From NCBI GenBank assembly GCA_031553435.1, contig JAVBLQ010000082.1, positions 1 through 23,001 of the forward strand: a stretch of 23,001 nucleotides of DNA. The letters are read 5' to 3'. Position 1 is the stretch's first letter, and every line of letters starts with the position of its first letter. This document shows, one piece after another, positions 14,610 to 22,320 of the stretch. The stretch is from JAVBLQ01 sp031553435 (GTDB lineage: Bacteria > Bacteroidota > Bacteroidia > Bacteroidales > Azobacteroidaceae). Position numbers and translations under genes: made by a program. The notes under the pieces were generated by a model, which was given only the letters and a program-made list of their open reading frames with translations, made no database searches and was not told the origin of the DNA.

Positions 14610-15077
14610 TTACAGTACCACTTCTCCTACCGGAATTTCCCTTTTAAAACTTTGTCTCAAAGAGATCAATGTTTCTGTTGAAATAACTCCTGGAATCTCT
14701 TGTATTTTACTGTTGAGCAATTCCATTAAATGCTCATTGTCTCTTGCATACAAGCGGATAAGCATGGTATAAGGTCCTGTTGTAAAGTGACATTCTACCA
14801 CTTCGGGGATTTTTTCTATTTCAGGAACCACATCTTTGTACATAGATCCTTTTTCGAGTACTACCCCAATGTAAGTACAAGTATTATAACCGAGAACCCG
14901 AGGATTTATATGATAACCGGACCCTACTATTACTTTCATTTCGATCATTTTTTGAACACGCTGATGGATGGCAGCGCGGGATACTCCGCAAACTTCCGCC
15001 ACATCTTTGAATGGAACGCGCGCATTCTGAGAAATGATTTCCAATATTTTCCTATCTAATTTATCAATCTTATCCAT
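14610..15077 (-). CDS. Lrp/AsnC family transcriptional regulator
   Basis: A 155-residue regulator. The N-terminal winged helix-turn-helix covers about residues 4-50 (KLDRKILEIISQNARVPFKD, then VSRAAIHQRVQKM). A linking strand follows (GSGYHINPRVLGYNTCTYIG), then a RAM/AsnC ligand-binding domain with the FTTGPYTMLIRLYARDNEHL stretch. The family forms octamers that sense amino acids and bind DNA; neither ligand nor targets can be read here. The start is 14 bp after the FKBP lipoprotein gene stop, so it is probably the last gene of that operon. Confidence 0.93.
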   Translation of the reverse strand: MDKIDKLDRKILEIISQNARVPFKDVAEVCGVSRAAIHQRVQKMIEMKVIVGSGYHINPRVLGYNTCTYIGVVLEKGSMYKDVVPEIEKIPEVVECHFTTGPYTMLIRLYARDNEHLMELLNSKIQEIPGVISTETLISLRQSFKREIPVGEVVL

Positions 15078-15091
15078 TGGGGATTACGGTT

Positions 15092-15973
15092 TTATTTTTT
15101 TACAATGTCAACTAATTCTACTTCGAATACAAGAGTAGAAAATGGTTTGATCACGCCTCTGTCTTGTTCTCTGTAAGCTTGTTCCTGAGGAATATAAACC
15201 AGCCATTTTGATCCGACAGGCATTAATTGTAAAACTTCAGTCCATCCCGGGATAACTTGTCCTACGCCGAATTCAGCAGGATTATCTCCATGTTTTGCGG
15301 AAGCATCGAATTCTGTTCCGTCAATCAAAGTTCCTTTATAGTTTACTTTTACCACATCTTCTCTGGTTGGAGTAGCGCCTTTGCCTTCAGTGATAATTTT
15401 GTATTGAACTCCGCTGGGTAATGTTACAACTCCTGCTTTGGTTTTGTTTTCTGCCAGGAATTTTTCACCGTCTATTTTATTTTGACCGAATTCTTTTTCC
15501 ATGTTTTTTGCTTTGATTTTTTCCAGTTGAGTTTGGAAATACATCTGAGCTTCTTCAGCTTTCATTTTTTGATCTTTTTTCAAAGCTCCAGCCATGAATC
15601 CGGCCATGAAATCATTTTTGTTCATTGTCTTGGTTGTATCGCTTCCGTATAATTCTCTGGAAAGACCTTCAACCATTTGAGTACTGAAGTTACTACCGAC
15701 TTGTAATCCGGCTTGGTATGCTTTTGCTTTTTTGTCATTTTTATCGACAGAAAAACCTTCTTTTAAGCCTTTGATGAATTCTGCGCGATAAGTAGAGTCT
15801 AATCCCATTGATATCAAATATTGATCCAGATTACTTCCTTGAGCAAGGCCGATTGCATAACAAACAGAGTCGGTGTCAGTTTTGAGTTCTGCTTTCGGAG
15901 CTTGTTGGGCTGTGCAAGAAGTCATTACAATAAAAGTTGCAAATGCAGCAACCATAATAGTTAACTTTTTCAT
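15092..15973 (-). CDS. FKBP-type peptidyl-prolyl isomerase, lipoprotein
   Basis: A 293-residue exported folding factor. The signal peptide ends in VMTSC (Cys20), a lipobox, so it should be membrane-anchored and face the periplasm or cell surface. Two helical FKBP_N dimerisation/chaperone regions (about 30-170; SVCYAIGLAQGSNL and AYQAGLQVGSNFS) precede the FKBP_C isomerase domain (about 180-293). The latter has KVNYKGTLIDGTEFDAS, GQVIPGWTEVLQLMPVGSKW and a terminal LVFEVELVDI. The usual AYGxRGAGxxIPP loop reads AYREQDRGVIKPF, so the 80s loop is altered. It lies in tandem with a cytoplasmic paralogue upstream, sharing KAGVVTLPSG-QY. Confidence 0.93.
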   Translation of the reverse strand: MKKLTIMVAAFATFIVMTSCTAQQAPKAELKTDTDSVCYAIGLAQGSNLDQYLISMGLDSTYRAEFIKGLKEGFSVDKNDKKAKAYQAGLQVGSNFSTQMVEGLSRELYGSDTTKTMNKNDFMAGFMAGALKKDQKMKAEEAQMYFQTQLEKIKAKNMEKEFGQNKIDGEKFLAENKTKAGVVTLPSGVQYKIITEGKGATPTREDVVKVNYKGTLIDGTEFDASAKHGDNPAEFGVGQVIPGWTEVLQLMPVGSKWLVYIPQEQAYREQDRGVIKPFSTLVFEVELVDIVKK

Positions 15974-16007
15974 TTTTTATTTTTATTATTAAATTGTAAA
16001 TAGTTTA

Positions 16008-16592
16008 TTATACGATTTCCAATAATTCCACATCGAAAATAAGTGTGCTGTTCGGTTCTATCAGCTCTCCTGCTTGCCTGTTGCCATAAGCTAGTTCAGA
16101 AGGGATAAATAGTTTCCATTTGGAACCGACCGGCATCAATTGTAAAGCTTCCGTCCATCCGGCAATAACCTGATTTAAAGGGAATGTAGCGGGTTGGCCC
16201 CTTTTAATGGAACTGTCAAAGATGGTTCCGTTGATCAAAGTGCCTTCGTAGTGACATTTAACTTTGTCTGTTACTTTAGGTTTCTGACCATTTCCTTCTG
16301 TAATAACCTGATATTGTAACCCGCTTGGAAGAGTAACGACTCCGGCTTTTTCTTTGTTTATCTTTAAAAATTCTTGTCCTGCCTGTATATTATTCATCAT
16401 TTTTTCTTCTTGTATGGTTGTAAAATAATCGTTGATTACTTGTTTAGCTTCATCGTATGACATTTCAGGTTTTGTGCTGTTCAAAACGGCTTCCAGTCCT
16501 TTTGAAAAATCAGAGATATTAAGCTCTTTTATTCCTGAACTTAAAAAATTATTACCAATACTTAAACCGAGTGCGTAACTGATTTTGTCCAT
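16008..16592 (-). CDS. FKBP-type peptidyl-prolyl isomerase (FklB/FKBP22-like), cytoplasmic
   Basis: A 194-residue protein without a signal peptide. A short FKBP_N helical region (about 1-75; ISYALGLSIGNNF) is followed by a complete FKBP_C domain with KVKCHYEGTLINGTIFDSS, GQPATFPLNQVIAGWTEALQ, IPSELAYGNRQAGELIEP and STLIFDVELLEI. It resembles E. coli FklB. The isomerase residues look intact. It is the first gene of a - strand run, 34 bp before the lipoprotein paralogue, suggesting a duplication with one copy sent across the membrane. Confidence 0.93.
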   Translation of the reverse strand: MDKISYALGLSIGNNFLSSGIKELNISDFSKGLEAVLNSTKPEMSYDEAKQVINDYFTTIQEEKMMNNIQAGQEFLKINKEKAGVVTLPSGLQYQVITEGNGQKPKVTDKVKCHYEGTLINGTIFDSSIKRGQPATFPLNQVIAGWTEALQLMPVGSKWKLFIPSELAYGNRQAGELIEPNSTLIFDVELLEIV

Positions 16593-16638
16593 GCTTTTTA
16601 TTTTTTGTTATTAAAAACATTTTGATTTGTTTTGTGCG

Positions 16639-16646
16639 CAAAATTA
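16639..16646 (-). promoter_or_regulatory. Candidate -7 element for the FKBP/lrp operon
   Basis: TAATTTTG on the - strand matches TAnnTTTG and would give a leader of about 42 nt before ATG 16592. No matching -33 TTTG is seen. Confidence 0.45.
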
Positions 16647-16725
16647 ATGTTTTTCATGACATTTGGATATAAAAATTTTGTTTTTTTGATATTTTAGTGA
16701 TTTTATTGCAAAAAGCACATTATTA

Positions 16726-16757
16726 TTTGATTATTAGCTTAGTTGTTCTTATATTCG
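16726..16757 (+). promoter_or_regulatory. Candidate promoter for the nucleoside kinase operon
   Basis: TTTG (16726-16729), 20 nt, TATATTCG (16750-16757), one mismatch to TAnnTTTG. The predicted start near 16761 leaves a leader of about 16 nt before ATG 16777. Confidence 0.5.
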
Positions 16758-16776
16758 TGTCCGAAAAAATAAATAA

Positions 16777-18444
16777 ATGGAGCATTACATACAAATTTAC
16801 TGTAAAAATACAGGTACCTATCAAAACTTCAAACCCGGAATCTCGTTGTTGGAAATTTATAATCAAATGAATGTTAACCTTCCCTATCTTTTGGCTTCGG
16901 CAAGGGTTAATAACAAAACAGAAGATTTGAATTATAAGTGCTATATGCCCAAGGATATCGAATTCCTGGATCTGAGGCATCCATCAGCAATGAGAACCTA
17001 TGTGCGTTCTCTGTGCTTTGTCCTTTCGAAAGCCGTAAATGATCTTTTCCCGGGTGGCCATATATATATAGAGCATCCGCTTTCCAAGGGATATTTTTGT
17101 CAATTATCTCCGGAAATTCCTGTTACAGACGAAACTGTTGAATCTCTTAAAAAACGGATGCAGGAAATTATCGATAAAGATTTTCCTTTTGAAGTCCAAC
17201 ATGGACAAACGGATAAAATCGTCGAATTATTCAGGAAAAATAAGAAAGAAGATAAAGCCCGCCTTTTTGAATCGGTTGGTCAGGTATATGCGACCTATCA
17301 TATGTTGGATGGACATATTGATTTTTATTACGGATCTTTGCTGCCTTCCACCAGATTGATTTATTTGTTTGAATTGCAAAAATATAACGGAGGGATCTTG
17401 CTTCGTATACCGGACATGAACAATCCGGAAGAATTATCTCCTTTTGTGAAACAGGAAAAAATGATGAATGTTTACAAAGAGGAGCTTGACTTTTTGCGTA
17501 TCCTGGATGTGATGAATGTCGGCGATTTGAATAGAGCTCATTCCGCAGGTGCAACTCCTACGCTGATTAAAGTTGCGGAGGCCATGCAGGAAAAACAAAT
17601 TGCGAAAATGGCGGAAGCTATTGCCGACAGATATAAAGATGGGGTTCGGATTGTTTTGATTTCAGGCCCTTCCTCTTCAGGAAAGACCACATTCTGCAAA
17701 AGGATGGAGATCCAATTGTTGACTAATCTGATCAAGCCTGTCAGCATTTCGTTGGACGATTATTATGTAAACCGGGTAGATACGCCTTTATTGGAAGATG
17801 GCACTTATGATTTCGAGTCTCTTTATGCCATTGATTTACCTAAATTCAATGAAGATCTAAAGAAAATATTGGCGGGAGAAGAAATTGCACTTCCAACTTA
17901 TGATTTTACGCAGGGAAAACGTATTTACAGAGGAAATACAATCAAGCTGGAAGATAATATGATCCTTTTTATGGAAGGTATTCACGGACTGAATCCGGAT
18001 TTGCTGCCGGAAATAGATCCCGCTCTTACCTATAAGATCTATGTTTCGGCTTTGACTACTATTTCGTTGGATGATCATAACTGGATTCCGACTACCGATA
18101 ACCGGCTGATCCGGAGGATTGTAAGAGACTATCAATTCCGGAAATATTCGGCAAAAGAAACCATTTCCAGATGGCAGAGCGTGAGAAAAGGAGAGGAAAA
18201 GTGGATTTTTCCATATCAGGAAAACGCTGATGCAATGTTTAACTCAGCCATGCTTTATGAACTGGCGGCATTGAGAAGACAGGCCGAGCTTATACTTTCG
18301 GAAGTACTTCCCCGTGATCCCGAGTTTGCGGAAGCTTACCGGTTGTTGAAATTTTTAAGATATTTTTCTTATATAGATATAAATGAGTTACCCAATACAT
18401 CATTGCTCCGTGAGTTTATTGGAGGAAGTAGCTTTAGGTATTAA
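16777..18444 (+). CDS. Nucleoside (uridine-kinase-like) kinase with N-terminal TGS/ThrRS-like domains
   Basis: A 555-residue fusion protein. About residues 1-60 look like a TGS domain, and about 60-230 match the threonyl-tRNA synthetase second additional domain (HPLSKGYFCQL). The C-terminal half (about 285-500) is a uridine kinase/phosphoribulokinase-type P-loop kinase. VLISGPSSSGKTTFCKRM is the Walker A, followed by VSISLDDYYVNRVDTP and FMEGIHGLNPDL. This architecture is a known family in Bacteroidota and Firmicutes, annotated as nucleoside kinase. By family it would phosphorylate a nucleoside with ATP or GTP, and the tRNA-synthetase-like half has no assigned role. It is followed with zero spacing (TAA then ATG) by a sensor-kinase-like gene. 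Confidence 0.9.
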   Translation: MEHYIQIYCKNTGTYQNFKPGISLLEIYNQMNVNLPYLLASARVNNKTEDLNYKCYMPKDIEFLDLRHPSAMRTYVRSLCFVLSKAVNDLFPGGHIYIEHPLSKGYFCQLSPEIPVTDETVESLKKRMQEIIDKDFPFEVQHGQTDKIVELFRKNKKEDKARLFESVGQVYATYHMLDGHIDFYYGSLLPSTRLIYLFELQKYNGGILLRIPDMNNPEELSPFVKQEKMMNVYKEELDFLRILDVMNVGDLNRAHSAGATPTLIKVAEAMQEKQIAKMAEAIADRYKDGVRIVLISGPSSSGKTTFCKRMEIQLLTNLIKPVSISLDDYYVNRVDTPLLEDGTYDFESLYAIDLPKFNEDLKKILAGEEIALPTYDFTQGKRIYRGNTIKLEDNMILFMEGIHGLNPDLLPEIDPALTYKIYVSALTTISLDDHNWIPTTDNRLIRRIVRDYQFRKYSAKETISRWQSVRKGEEKWIFPYQENADAMFNSAMLYELAALRRQAELILSEVLPRDPEFAEAYRLLKFLRYFSYIDINELPNTSLLREFIGGSSFRY

Positions 18445-19413
18445 ATGAAAACTGAAGATTTAGATATTTACTTCTCCAATATTACAGACAATTTGTCACC
18501 TTTGTGGACTTCCTGGTGGGCTTATTTGGCCTATTTGGTTTTCATTATAATTATTATTGTCTTCTTTTTAGAGATCAGAAAAGTAAAGATAAAGGAGCGG
18601 AAAAAAGGAGATGCCCGCATCAAAGAATTGGAAAAAGAACTTTTTGACGAGTTGAATAAGATCAGGATGAGATTGTTCACCAATCTTTCCAATGAATTAC
18701 ATGAACCTGTGCGGTTGATTCAGAAATCATTGGATGAGATGTCAGAAAGATTGAGTTTCGATACGGAATCAAATGGTTTGTTAAATGAAATGAATCATAA
18801 CTACAAGCGTTTATCCCGGTTGTCAAATAGCCTGACTGATTTTTTGGAGAACGAATCCGGCAGACTTAAAATAGATATTTCGGAAGGCGACCTTGTGTCC
18901 TTTACCAAGGAAATTTCTTCTTCTTTCCTGGAATCAGCGAAAAAACGAAATGTTCATTTTAATTTCAATTATAAAAATGAAGTCAAAACAACCGTATTCG
19001 ATCATGATTTGATGGGAAAAGTGTTCTACAGCATTTTTTCCAATGCTTTGAAAAATACATCGGATAACGGAGAGATCAAAATAAATCTGCTTTTATTAGA
19101 TTTTCCCGCATTGAAAAGATTCTTTATCAATAAGATACAAACATTACCTTTGTTGGATTTACCCTATATTGTTGTCGAAATTTCGGATGCCGGTCCCGGA
19201 ATTCCTTCTGAAGATATAATCAACTTTTTTGACCCTCTTTACCAGATAATACAAGGTAATCGCATCATTTCGGATTTAGGGCTGGAACTCAATCTGAGTA
19301 GAGCGATTATAGAAAAACATCACGGAGTCATGTGGGTAGAAAGTCCCAATGAAAAAGGTGTTGTCTTCAGAATCATATTGCCTTTAGGGAAAAGTGTTTT
19401 TCAAGGTTTATAA
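18445..19413 (+). CDS. Membrane histidine-kinase-like protein without the phosphoacceptor His
   Basis: A 322-residue protein. A short N-terminus (1-19) and WTSWWAYLAY lead into one membrane helix (about 25-44), then a charged coiled coil (about 45-75), a HisKA-like region (about 76-135) and an HATPase domain (about 145-315). The H-box reads FTNLSNELHEPVRLI, where hybrid two-component kinases have FTNISHELRTPLTLI. Asn83 therefore replaces the phosphoacceptor His, although His86 lies three residues on. Asn200 of the N-box (SNALKNT) and the G1 box DAGPG (248-252) are kept. G2 is reduced to SDLGLELNLS. The WTSWWAY entry resembles the junction after the Y_Y_Y domain of Bacteroidota hybrid sensors, but there is no periplasmic sensor, receiver or AraC domain. 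It starts directly at the nucleoside kinase stop. Confidence 0.82.
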   Translation: MKTEDLDIYFSNITDNLSPLWTSWWAYLAYLVFIIIIIVFFLEIRKVKIKERKKGDARIKELEKELFDELNKIRMRLFTNLSNELHEPVRLIQKSLDEMSERLSFDTESNGLLNEMNHNYKRLSRLSNSLTDFLENESGRLKIDISEGDLVSFTKEISSSFLESAKKRNVHFNFNYKNEVKTTVFDHDLMGKVFYSIFSNALKNTSDNGEIKINLLLLDFPALKRFFINKIQTLPLLDLPYIVVEISDAGPGIPSEDIINFFDPLYQIIQGNRIISDLGLELNLSRAIIEKHHGVMWVESPNEKGVVFRIILPLGKSVFQGL

Positions 19414-19433
19414 GAGAAATTTTTTGTCTTCCC

Positions 19434-19461
19434 TTGCACCGTGCACCTTGTACCGTGCACC
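19434..19461. repeat. Two 14-bp tandem repeats (TTGCACCGTGCACC)
   Basis: TTGCACCGTGCACC (19434-19447) is followed at once by TTGTACCGTGCACC (19448-19461), one mismatch. Each unit contains the palindrome GTGCAC. It is noncoding and lies between convergent genes. Confidence 0.7.
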
Positions 19462-19499
19462 CAAAAGTGTTCATATCTATTTCAATATAAATAAAAAAA

Positions 19500-19539
19500 T
19501 AAGGTTGAAAGCAGGATTTAACCTCAACTTTCAACCTTA
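19500..19539 (-). terminator. Intrinsic terminator of pckA
   Basis: Perfect 12-bp arms TAAGGTTGAAAG (19500-19511) and CTTTCAACCTTA (19528-19539) with a 16-nt loop. On the - strand the hairpin is followed by TTTTTTTATTTA, placed about 45 bp after the pckA stop. Confidence 0.82.
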
Positions 19540-19582
19540 AAACAAATTCAAAATAACCCTCTACAAAGGCTATTCTAATATT

Positions 19583-21172
19583 TTATAATTGTGGACCAGC
19601 TTTAACCAATGCTTTAGCAGCATCATTGTCACAATATTGTTCAAAGTTTTTGATATATTTGGCAGCCAATGATTTAGCCTTTGTTTCCCAGTCGGCAACA
19701 TTAGCATAAGTTGTACGAGGATCCAAAATATCAGAAACATTAGGCAATGCTTTAGGCACTGTCAGGTTCAAAACCGGAATATTTACTCTTTCAGCTTTTT
19801 CGATTGAACCGTCAATGATAGCATCGATGATTGCACGTGTATCTTTCAAAGAAATACGTTTTCCTGTTCCGTTCCAACCAGTATTTACCAGATAAGCTTT
19901 AGCTCCGTGTTCTTTCATTTTACCAACCAAAGTTTTTGCGTACATAGTTGGGTGCAATGTCAAGAAAGCTTCACCGAAAGCGGGAGAGAAAGAAGGAAGT
20001 GGTTCTGTAATACCACGTTCTGTTCCGGCTAACTTGGAAGTATAACCGCAAAGGAAGTGATATTGAGCTTGATCTTCATCCAGAATAGAAACCGGAGGCA
20101 ATACTCCGAAAGCATCGGCAGAAAGATAAACGATCTTGCTTGCATGACCAGCTTTAGAAGGAAGAACAATTTTGTTGATATGATAGATCGGATAAGAAAC
20201 ACGAGTGTTTTCTGTGATAGAACCATCTGTATAATCAGGAGTTCCGTCTTCTTTGATCACTACGTTTTCCAATAATGCATCACGTTTGATGGCACGCCAG
20301 ATATCCGGTTCTTTTTCTTCACTCAGGTCGATAACTTTAGCATAACAACCACCTTCGTAGTTGAAAACACCATTGTTGTCCCAACCATGTTCGTCGTCAC
20401 CAATCAAATAACGTTTTGGGTCGGCAGATAAAGTAGTTTTTCCTGTTCCTGAAAGACCGAAGAAAATAGCTACATCACCTTTCTCACCTACGTTAGCAGA
20501 GCAGTGCATGGAAGCCATGCCTTTCAATGGCAGATAGTAGTTCATCATCGCGAACATACCTTTTTTCATTTCACCGCCATACCAGGTTCCACCAATGATT
20601 TGTTCTTTAGTAGTCAGGTTGAACATTACATAAACTTCAGAGTTCAATCCTTGTTCTTTCCATTGAGGATTAGTTGTTTTGGAAGAGTTGAATACCACGA
20701 AATCAGGTTCGCCGTAATTTTCCAATTCATACAAAGAAGGACGGATGAACATGTTAGTTACGAAATGAGCCTGCCATGCAACTTCTACGATAAAACGTAC
20801 TTTCATACGAGTATCAGCGTTAGTTCCGCAATATGTATCTACTACATATAATTTTTTGGCAGTATTCAATTGTTTCAAAGACAAAGCTTTGCAATGGTTC
20901 CAAACATCTGTGTTAACCGGTTTGTTGATAGTGCCGTCCCACCAGATTGTATTTTCTGAGGTAGCGTCTTTTACAATATAACGGTCTTTAGGAGAACGTC
21001 CTGTGAATATACCTGTTTTTACTGATACAGCGCCTGTAGTAGTTAATGTTCCTTTTTCGAAACCCTCATTGCAGGAACATACTTCAGCTTGATAAAGTTG
21101 TTCGTAAGTAGGATTATGAACAACTTCTATGTTGCTGCTAATGCCATACTTACTTAAATCTAATTTTGCCAT
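19583..21172 (-). CDS. pckA: Phosphoenolpyruvate carboxykinase (ATP)
   Basis: The enzyme interconverts oxaloacetate + ATP and PEP + CO2 + ADP in the cytoplasm. In anaerobic Bacteroidales it often runs toward oxaloacetate, fixing CO2 on the way to succinate, as well as in gluconeogenesis (established for the group, not shown here). The 529 residues are family length. Motifs: substrate loop FTGRSPKDRY (56-65), metal/substrate site GGTWYGGEMKKGMF (194-207), P-loop GLSGTGKTT (239-247) and kinase-2 GDDEHGW (258-264). It is a single gene with its own terminator and a leader of roughly 100 nt containing a 14-bp palindrome. Codons look well adapted (few rare forms), consistent with high expression. 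Confidence 0.97.
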   Translation of the reverse strand: MAKLDLSKYGISSNIEVVHNPTYEQLYQAEVCSCNEGFEKGTLTTTGAVSVKTGIFTGRSPKDRYIVKDATSENTIWWDGTINKPVNTDVWNHCKALSLKQLNTAKKLYVVDTYCGTNADTRMKVRFIVEVAWQAHFVTNMFIRPSLYELENYGEPDFVVFNSSKTTNPQWKEQGLNSEVYVMFNLTTKEQIIGGTWYGGEMKKGMFAMMNYYLPLKGMASMHCSANVGEKGDVAIFFGLSGTGKTTLSADPKRYLIGDDEHGWDNNGVFNYEGGCYAKVIDLSEEKEPDIWRAIKRDALLENVVIKEDGTPDYTDGSITENTRVSYPIYHINKIVLPSKAGHASKIVYLSADAFGVLPPVSILDEDQAQYHFLCGYTSKLAGTERGITEPLPSFSPAFGEAFLTLHPTMYAKTLVGKMKEHGAKAYLVNTGWNGTGKRISLKDTRAIIDAIIDGSIEKAERVNIPVLNLTVPKALPNVSDILDPRTTYANVADWETKAKSLAAKYIKNFEQYCDNDAAKALVKAGPQL

Positions 21173-21232
21173 TTTAAAAATTAAAATTTAATTAATTGTT
21201 TGTATATTGTTGCTTCTCTCTTCTAAATTGCG

Positions 21233-21246
21233 TTATAACGTTATAA
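21233..21246. promoter_or_regulatory. Perfect 14-bp palindrome in the pckA leader
   Basis: TTATAACGTTATAA at 21233-21246 is a perfect palindrome, located between the candidate -7 box and the start codon. A related TCATAACGTTGTAA occurs at 22143-22156 upstream of the recombinase. It is a candidate regulator site; the protein is unknown. Confidence 0.4.
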
Positions 21247-21275
21247 TGAATAAACCTTTTAACGTAAAAACGGCA

Positions 21276-21283
21276 CAAAATTA
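21276..21283 (-). promoter_or_regulatory. Candidate -7 element for pckA
   Basis: TAATTTTG on the - strand matches TAnnTTTG and gives a leader of about 100 nt before ATG 21172. No clear -33 TTTG at standard spacing. Confidence 0.4.
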
Positions 21284-21386
21284 TCACTTTATTTTGGAAC
21301 ATTGATACAATTAGAGAAAAATTTCTTTAATAATATCAAGAGAAAAGTCAAGACTGCTTCGTTCCTGTGGACTCATGTCGTTAGTG

Positions 21387-21441
21387 GTGAATTTTCACTG
21401 TGAACAAAGTGAACTTCACAAGGAGCGAAGCGACTTTCACC
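21387..21441. repeat. Dispersed intergenic repeat, copy 2
   Basis: Contains GTGAA-TT-TTCAC (21387-21398), GTGAACTTCAC (21409-21419) and AAGGAGCGAAGCGACTTT (21420-21437) followed by CACC. The last 18 bp are an exact reverse complement of 22210-22227 in copy 3. It lies between the ends of the pckA upstream region and the gpx gene and stops 4 bp before the gpx stop codon. Confidence 0.65.
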
Positions 21442-21444
21442 TAT

Positions 21445-22002
21445 TTATTCACCTTTTTTTCCCTTAATCCAATTAACAATTTTGTCGCAAAAAGGTTTTT
21501 CTCTGGGTAAAGCATAATCGACCCAATTGCCATTTTCATCGATCATAAACTTTTGAAAATTCCATTGGACGGGTGCGTCTTCTACTCCATTTTGAATTTT
21601 CTGTGTAAGCCATTGATAAATAGGAGCCATATCATTTCCTTTGACGGAAATTTTACTCATCAGAGGAAAAGTTACTCCGTAATTTTGAGTACAAAATGAT
21701 TTGATTTCTCCATCCGATCCCGGTTCCTGCGAGTTAAAATTATTGGCAGGGAAAGCGATAATTGTAAATTTTTTCCCTCCATATAATTCATATAGTTTTT
21801 GCAATTCTTCATATTGAGGCGTTAAACCGCATTTAGAAGCAACATTTACCACCAATACTTTTTTCCCTCTTAAAGAAGAAAATGAAAAATCTTTTCCATT
21901 GATATCTTTTACAGTAAAATCGTAAAAAGATTTTTTGCTTTGTCCTGACATTGTCAACGAAAAAATAATTAATAAACTGATCAAAAATAATCGATTTTTC
22001 AT
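21445..22002 (-). CDS. Glutathione peroxidase family (thiol peroxidase) protein, exported
   Basis: A 185-residue peroxidase of the GPx fold. The N-terminal signal peptide (about 1-20, LISLLIIFSLTMSGQ) sends it to the periplasm. The peroxidatic Cys58 is in NVASKCGLTPQY; Gln92 (SQEPGS) and Trp147-Asn148 (QWNFQKFMID) complete the active-site tetrad. Cys104 (SFCTQNYGVTFP) may resolve the sulfenate. Bacterial members usually use thioredoxin-like reductants rather than glutathione. The usual FPCNQF motif reads FPANNF here. Repeat copies flank the gene: one ends 4 bp beyond its stop, the other begins 170 bp before its start. Confidence 0.92.
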   Translation of the reverse strand: MKNRLFLISLLIIFSLTMSGQSKKSFYDFTVKDINGKDFSFSSLRGKKVLVVNVASKCGLTPQYEELQKLYELYGGKKFTIIAFPANNFNSQEPGSDGEIKSFCTQNYGVTFPLMSKISVKGNDMAPIYQWLTQKIQNGVEDAPVQWNFQKFMIDENGNWVDYALPREKPFCDKIVNWIKGKKGE

Positions 22003-22015
22003 ACTATTATTAATT

Positions 22016-22074
22016 TAAATGGAATGATATGTGATGCAAAGGTAATTATATTTTAAACATAGTAATTCCATTTA
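22016..22074. repeat. 10-bp perfect inverted repeat flanking the gpx promoter
   Basis: TAAATGGAAT (22016-22025) and ATTCCATTTA (22065-22074) enclose 39 bp holding the gpx -7 box. This could be an operator pair, a leader structure, or a small invertible segment. Confidence 0.6.
22037..22044 (-). promoter_or_regulatory. Candidate -7 element for the GPx-family gene
   Basis: TACCTTTG on the - strand matches TAnnTTTG and predicts a leader of about 30 nt before ATG 22002. No TTTG at -33. It lies within the 10-bp inverted repeat. Confidence 0.5.
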
Positions 22075-22171
22075 TGTTTTGCATTTAATGTTTTTTATTT
22101 TTGATGGCGACAGGTTTTTTATTAAATAAACCTTTGCCCCTTTCATAACGTTGTAACCTTTATTAATTACA

Positions 22172-22306
22172 GTGAAAGGTGAGGGTCGCTTCACTCCCTG
22201 TGAAAGGGGAAAGTCGCTTCGCTCCTTCGTGAACTCGCTACGCTCGTGGTGAAGGGGAAAAATAATTCACCTTTCACAAGGGAACGTAGTGACCTTCCCC
22301 TTTCAC
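22172..22306. repeat. Dispersed repeat cluster, copy 3, upstream of the recombinase gene
   Basis: In the 318-bp gap between gpx and the recombinase, this 135-bp stretch has two interleaved inverted pairs. GTGAAAGGTGA (22172-22182) pairs with TCACCTTTCAC (22267-22277). A 27-bp arm starting GTGAAAGGGGAAAGTCGC (22200-22226) pairs with 22280-22306 (22 of 27 matching). Between them lie GCTTCGCTCC and GCTACGCTCG variants. It is noncoding, ends 14 bp before ATG 22321, and would make a strongly folded leader. The rest of the gap holds the gpx promoter region and a weak + strand -7-like AACCTTTG at 22129-22136. Confidence 0.7.
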
Positions 22307-22320
22307 AAAAAAACAAGGTT

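Noticed and set aside
14610..15077. Lrp/AsnC gene as the cognate regulator of asnA
   Set aside because: The genes are 6 kb apart on opposite strands, with other operons between; the family name alone is not evidence.
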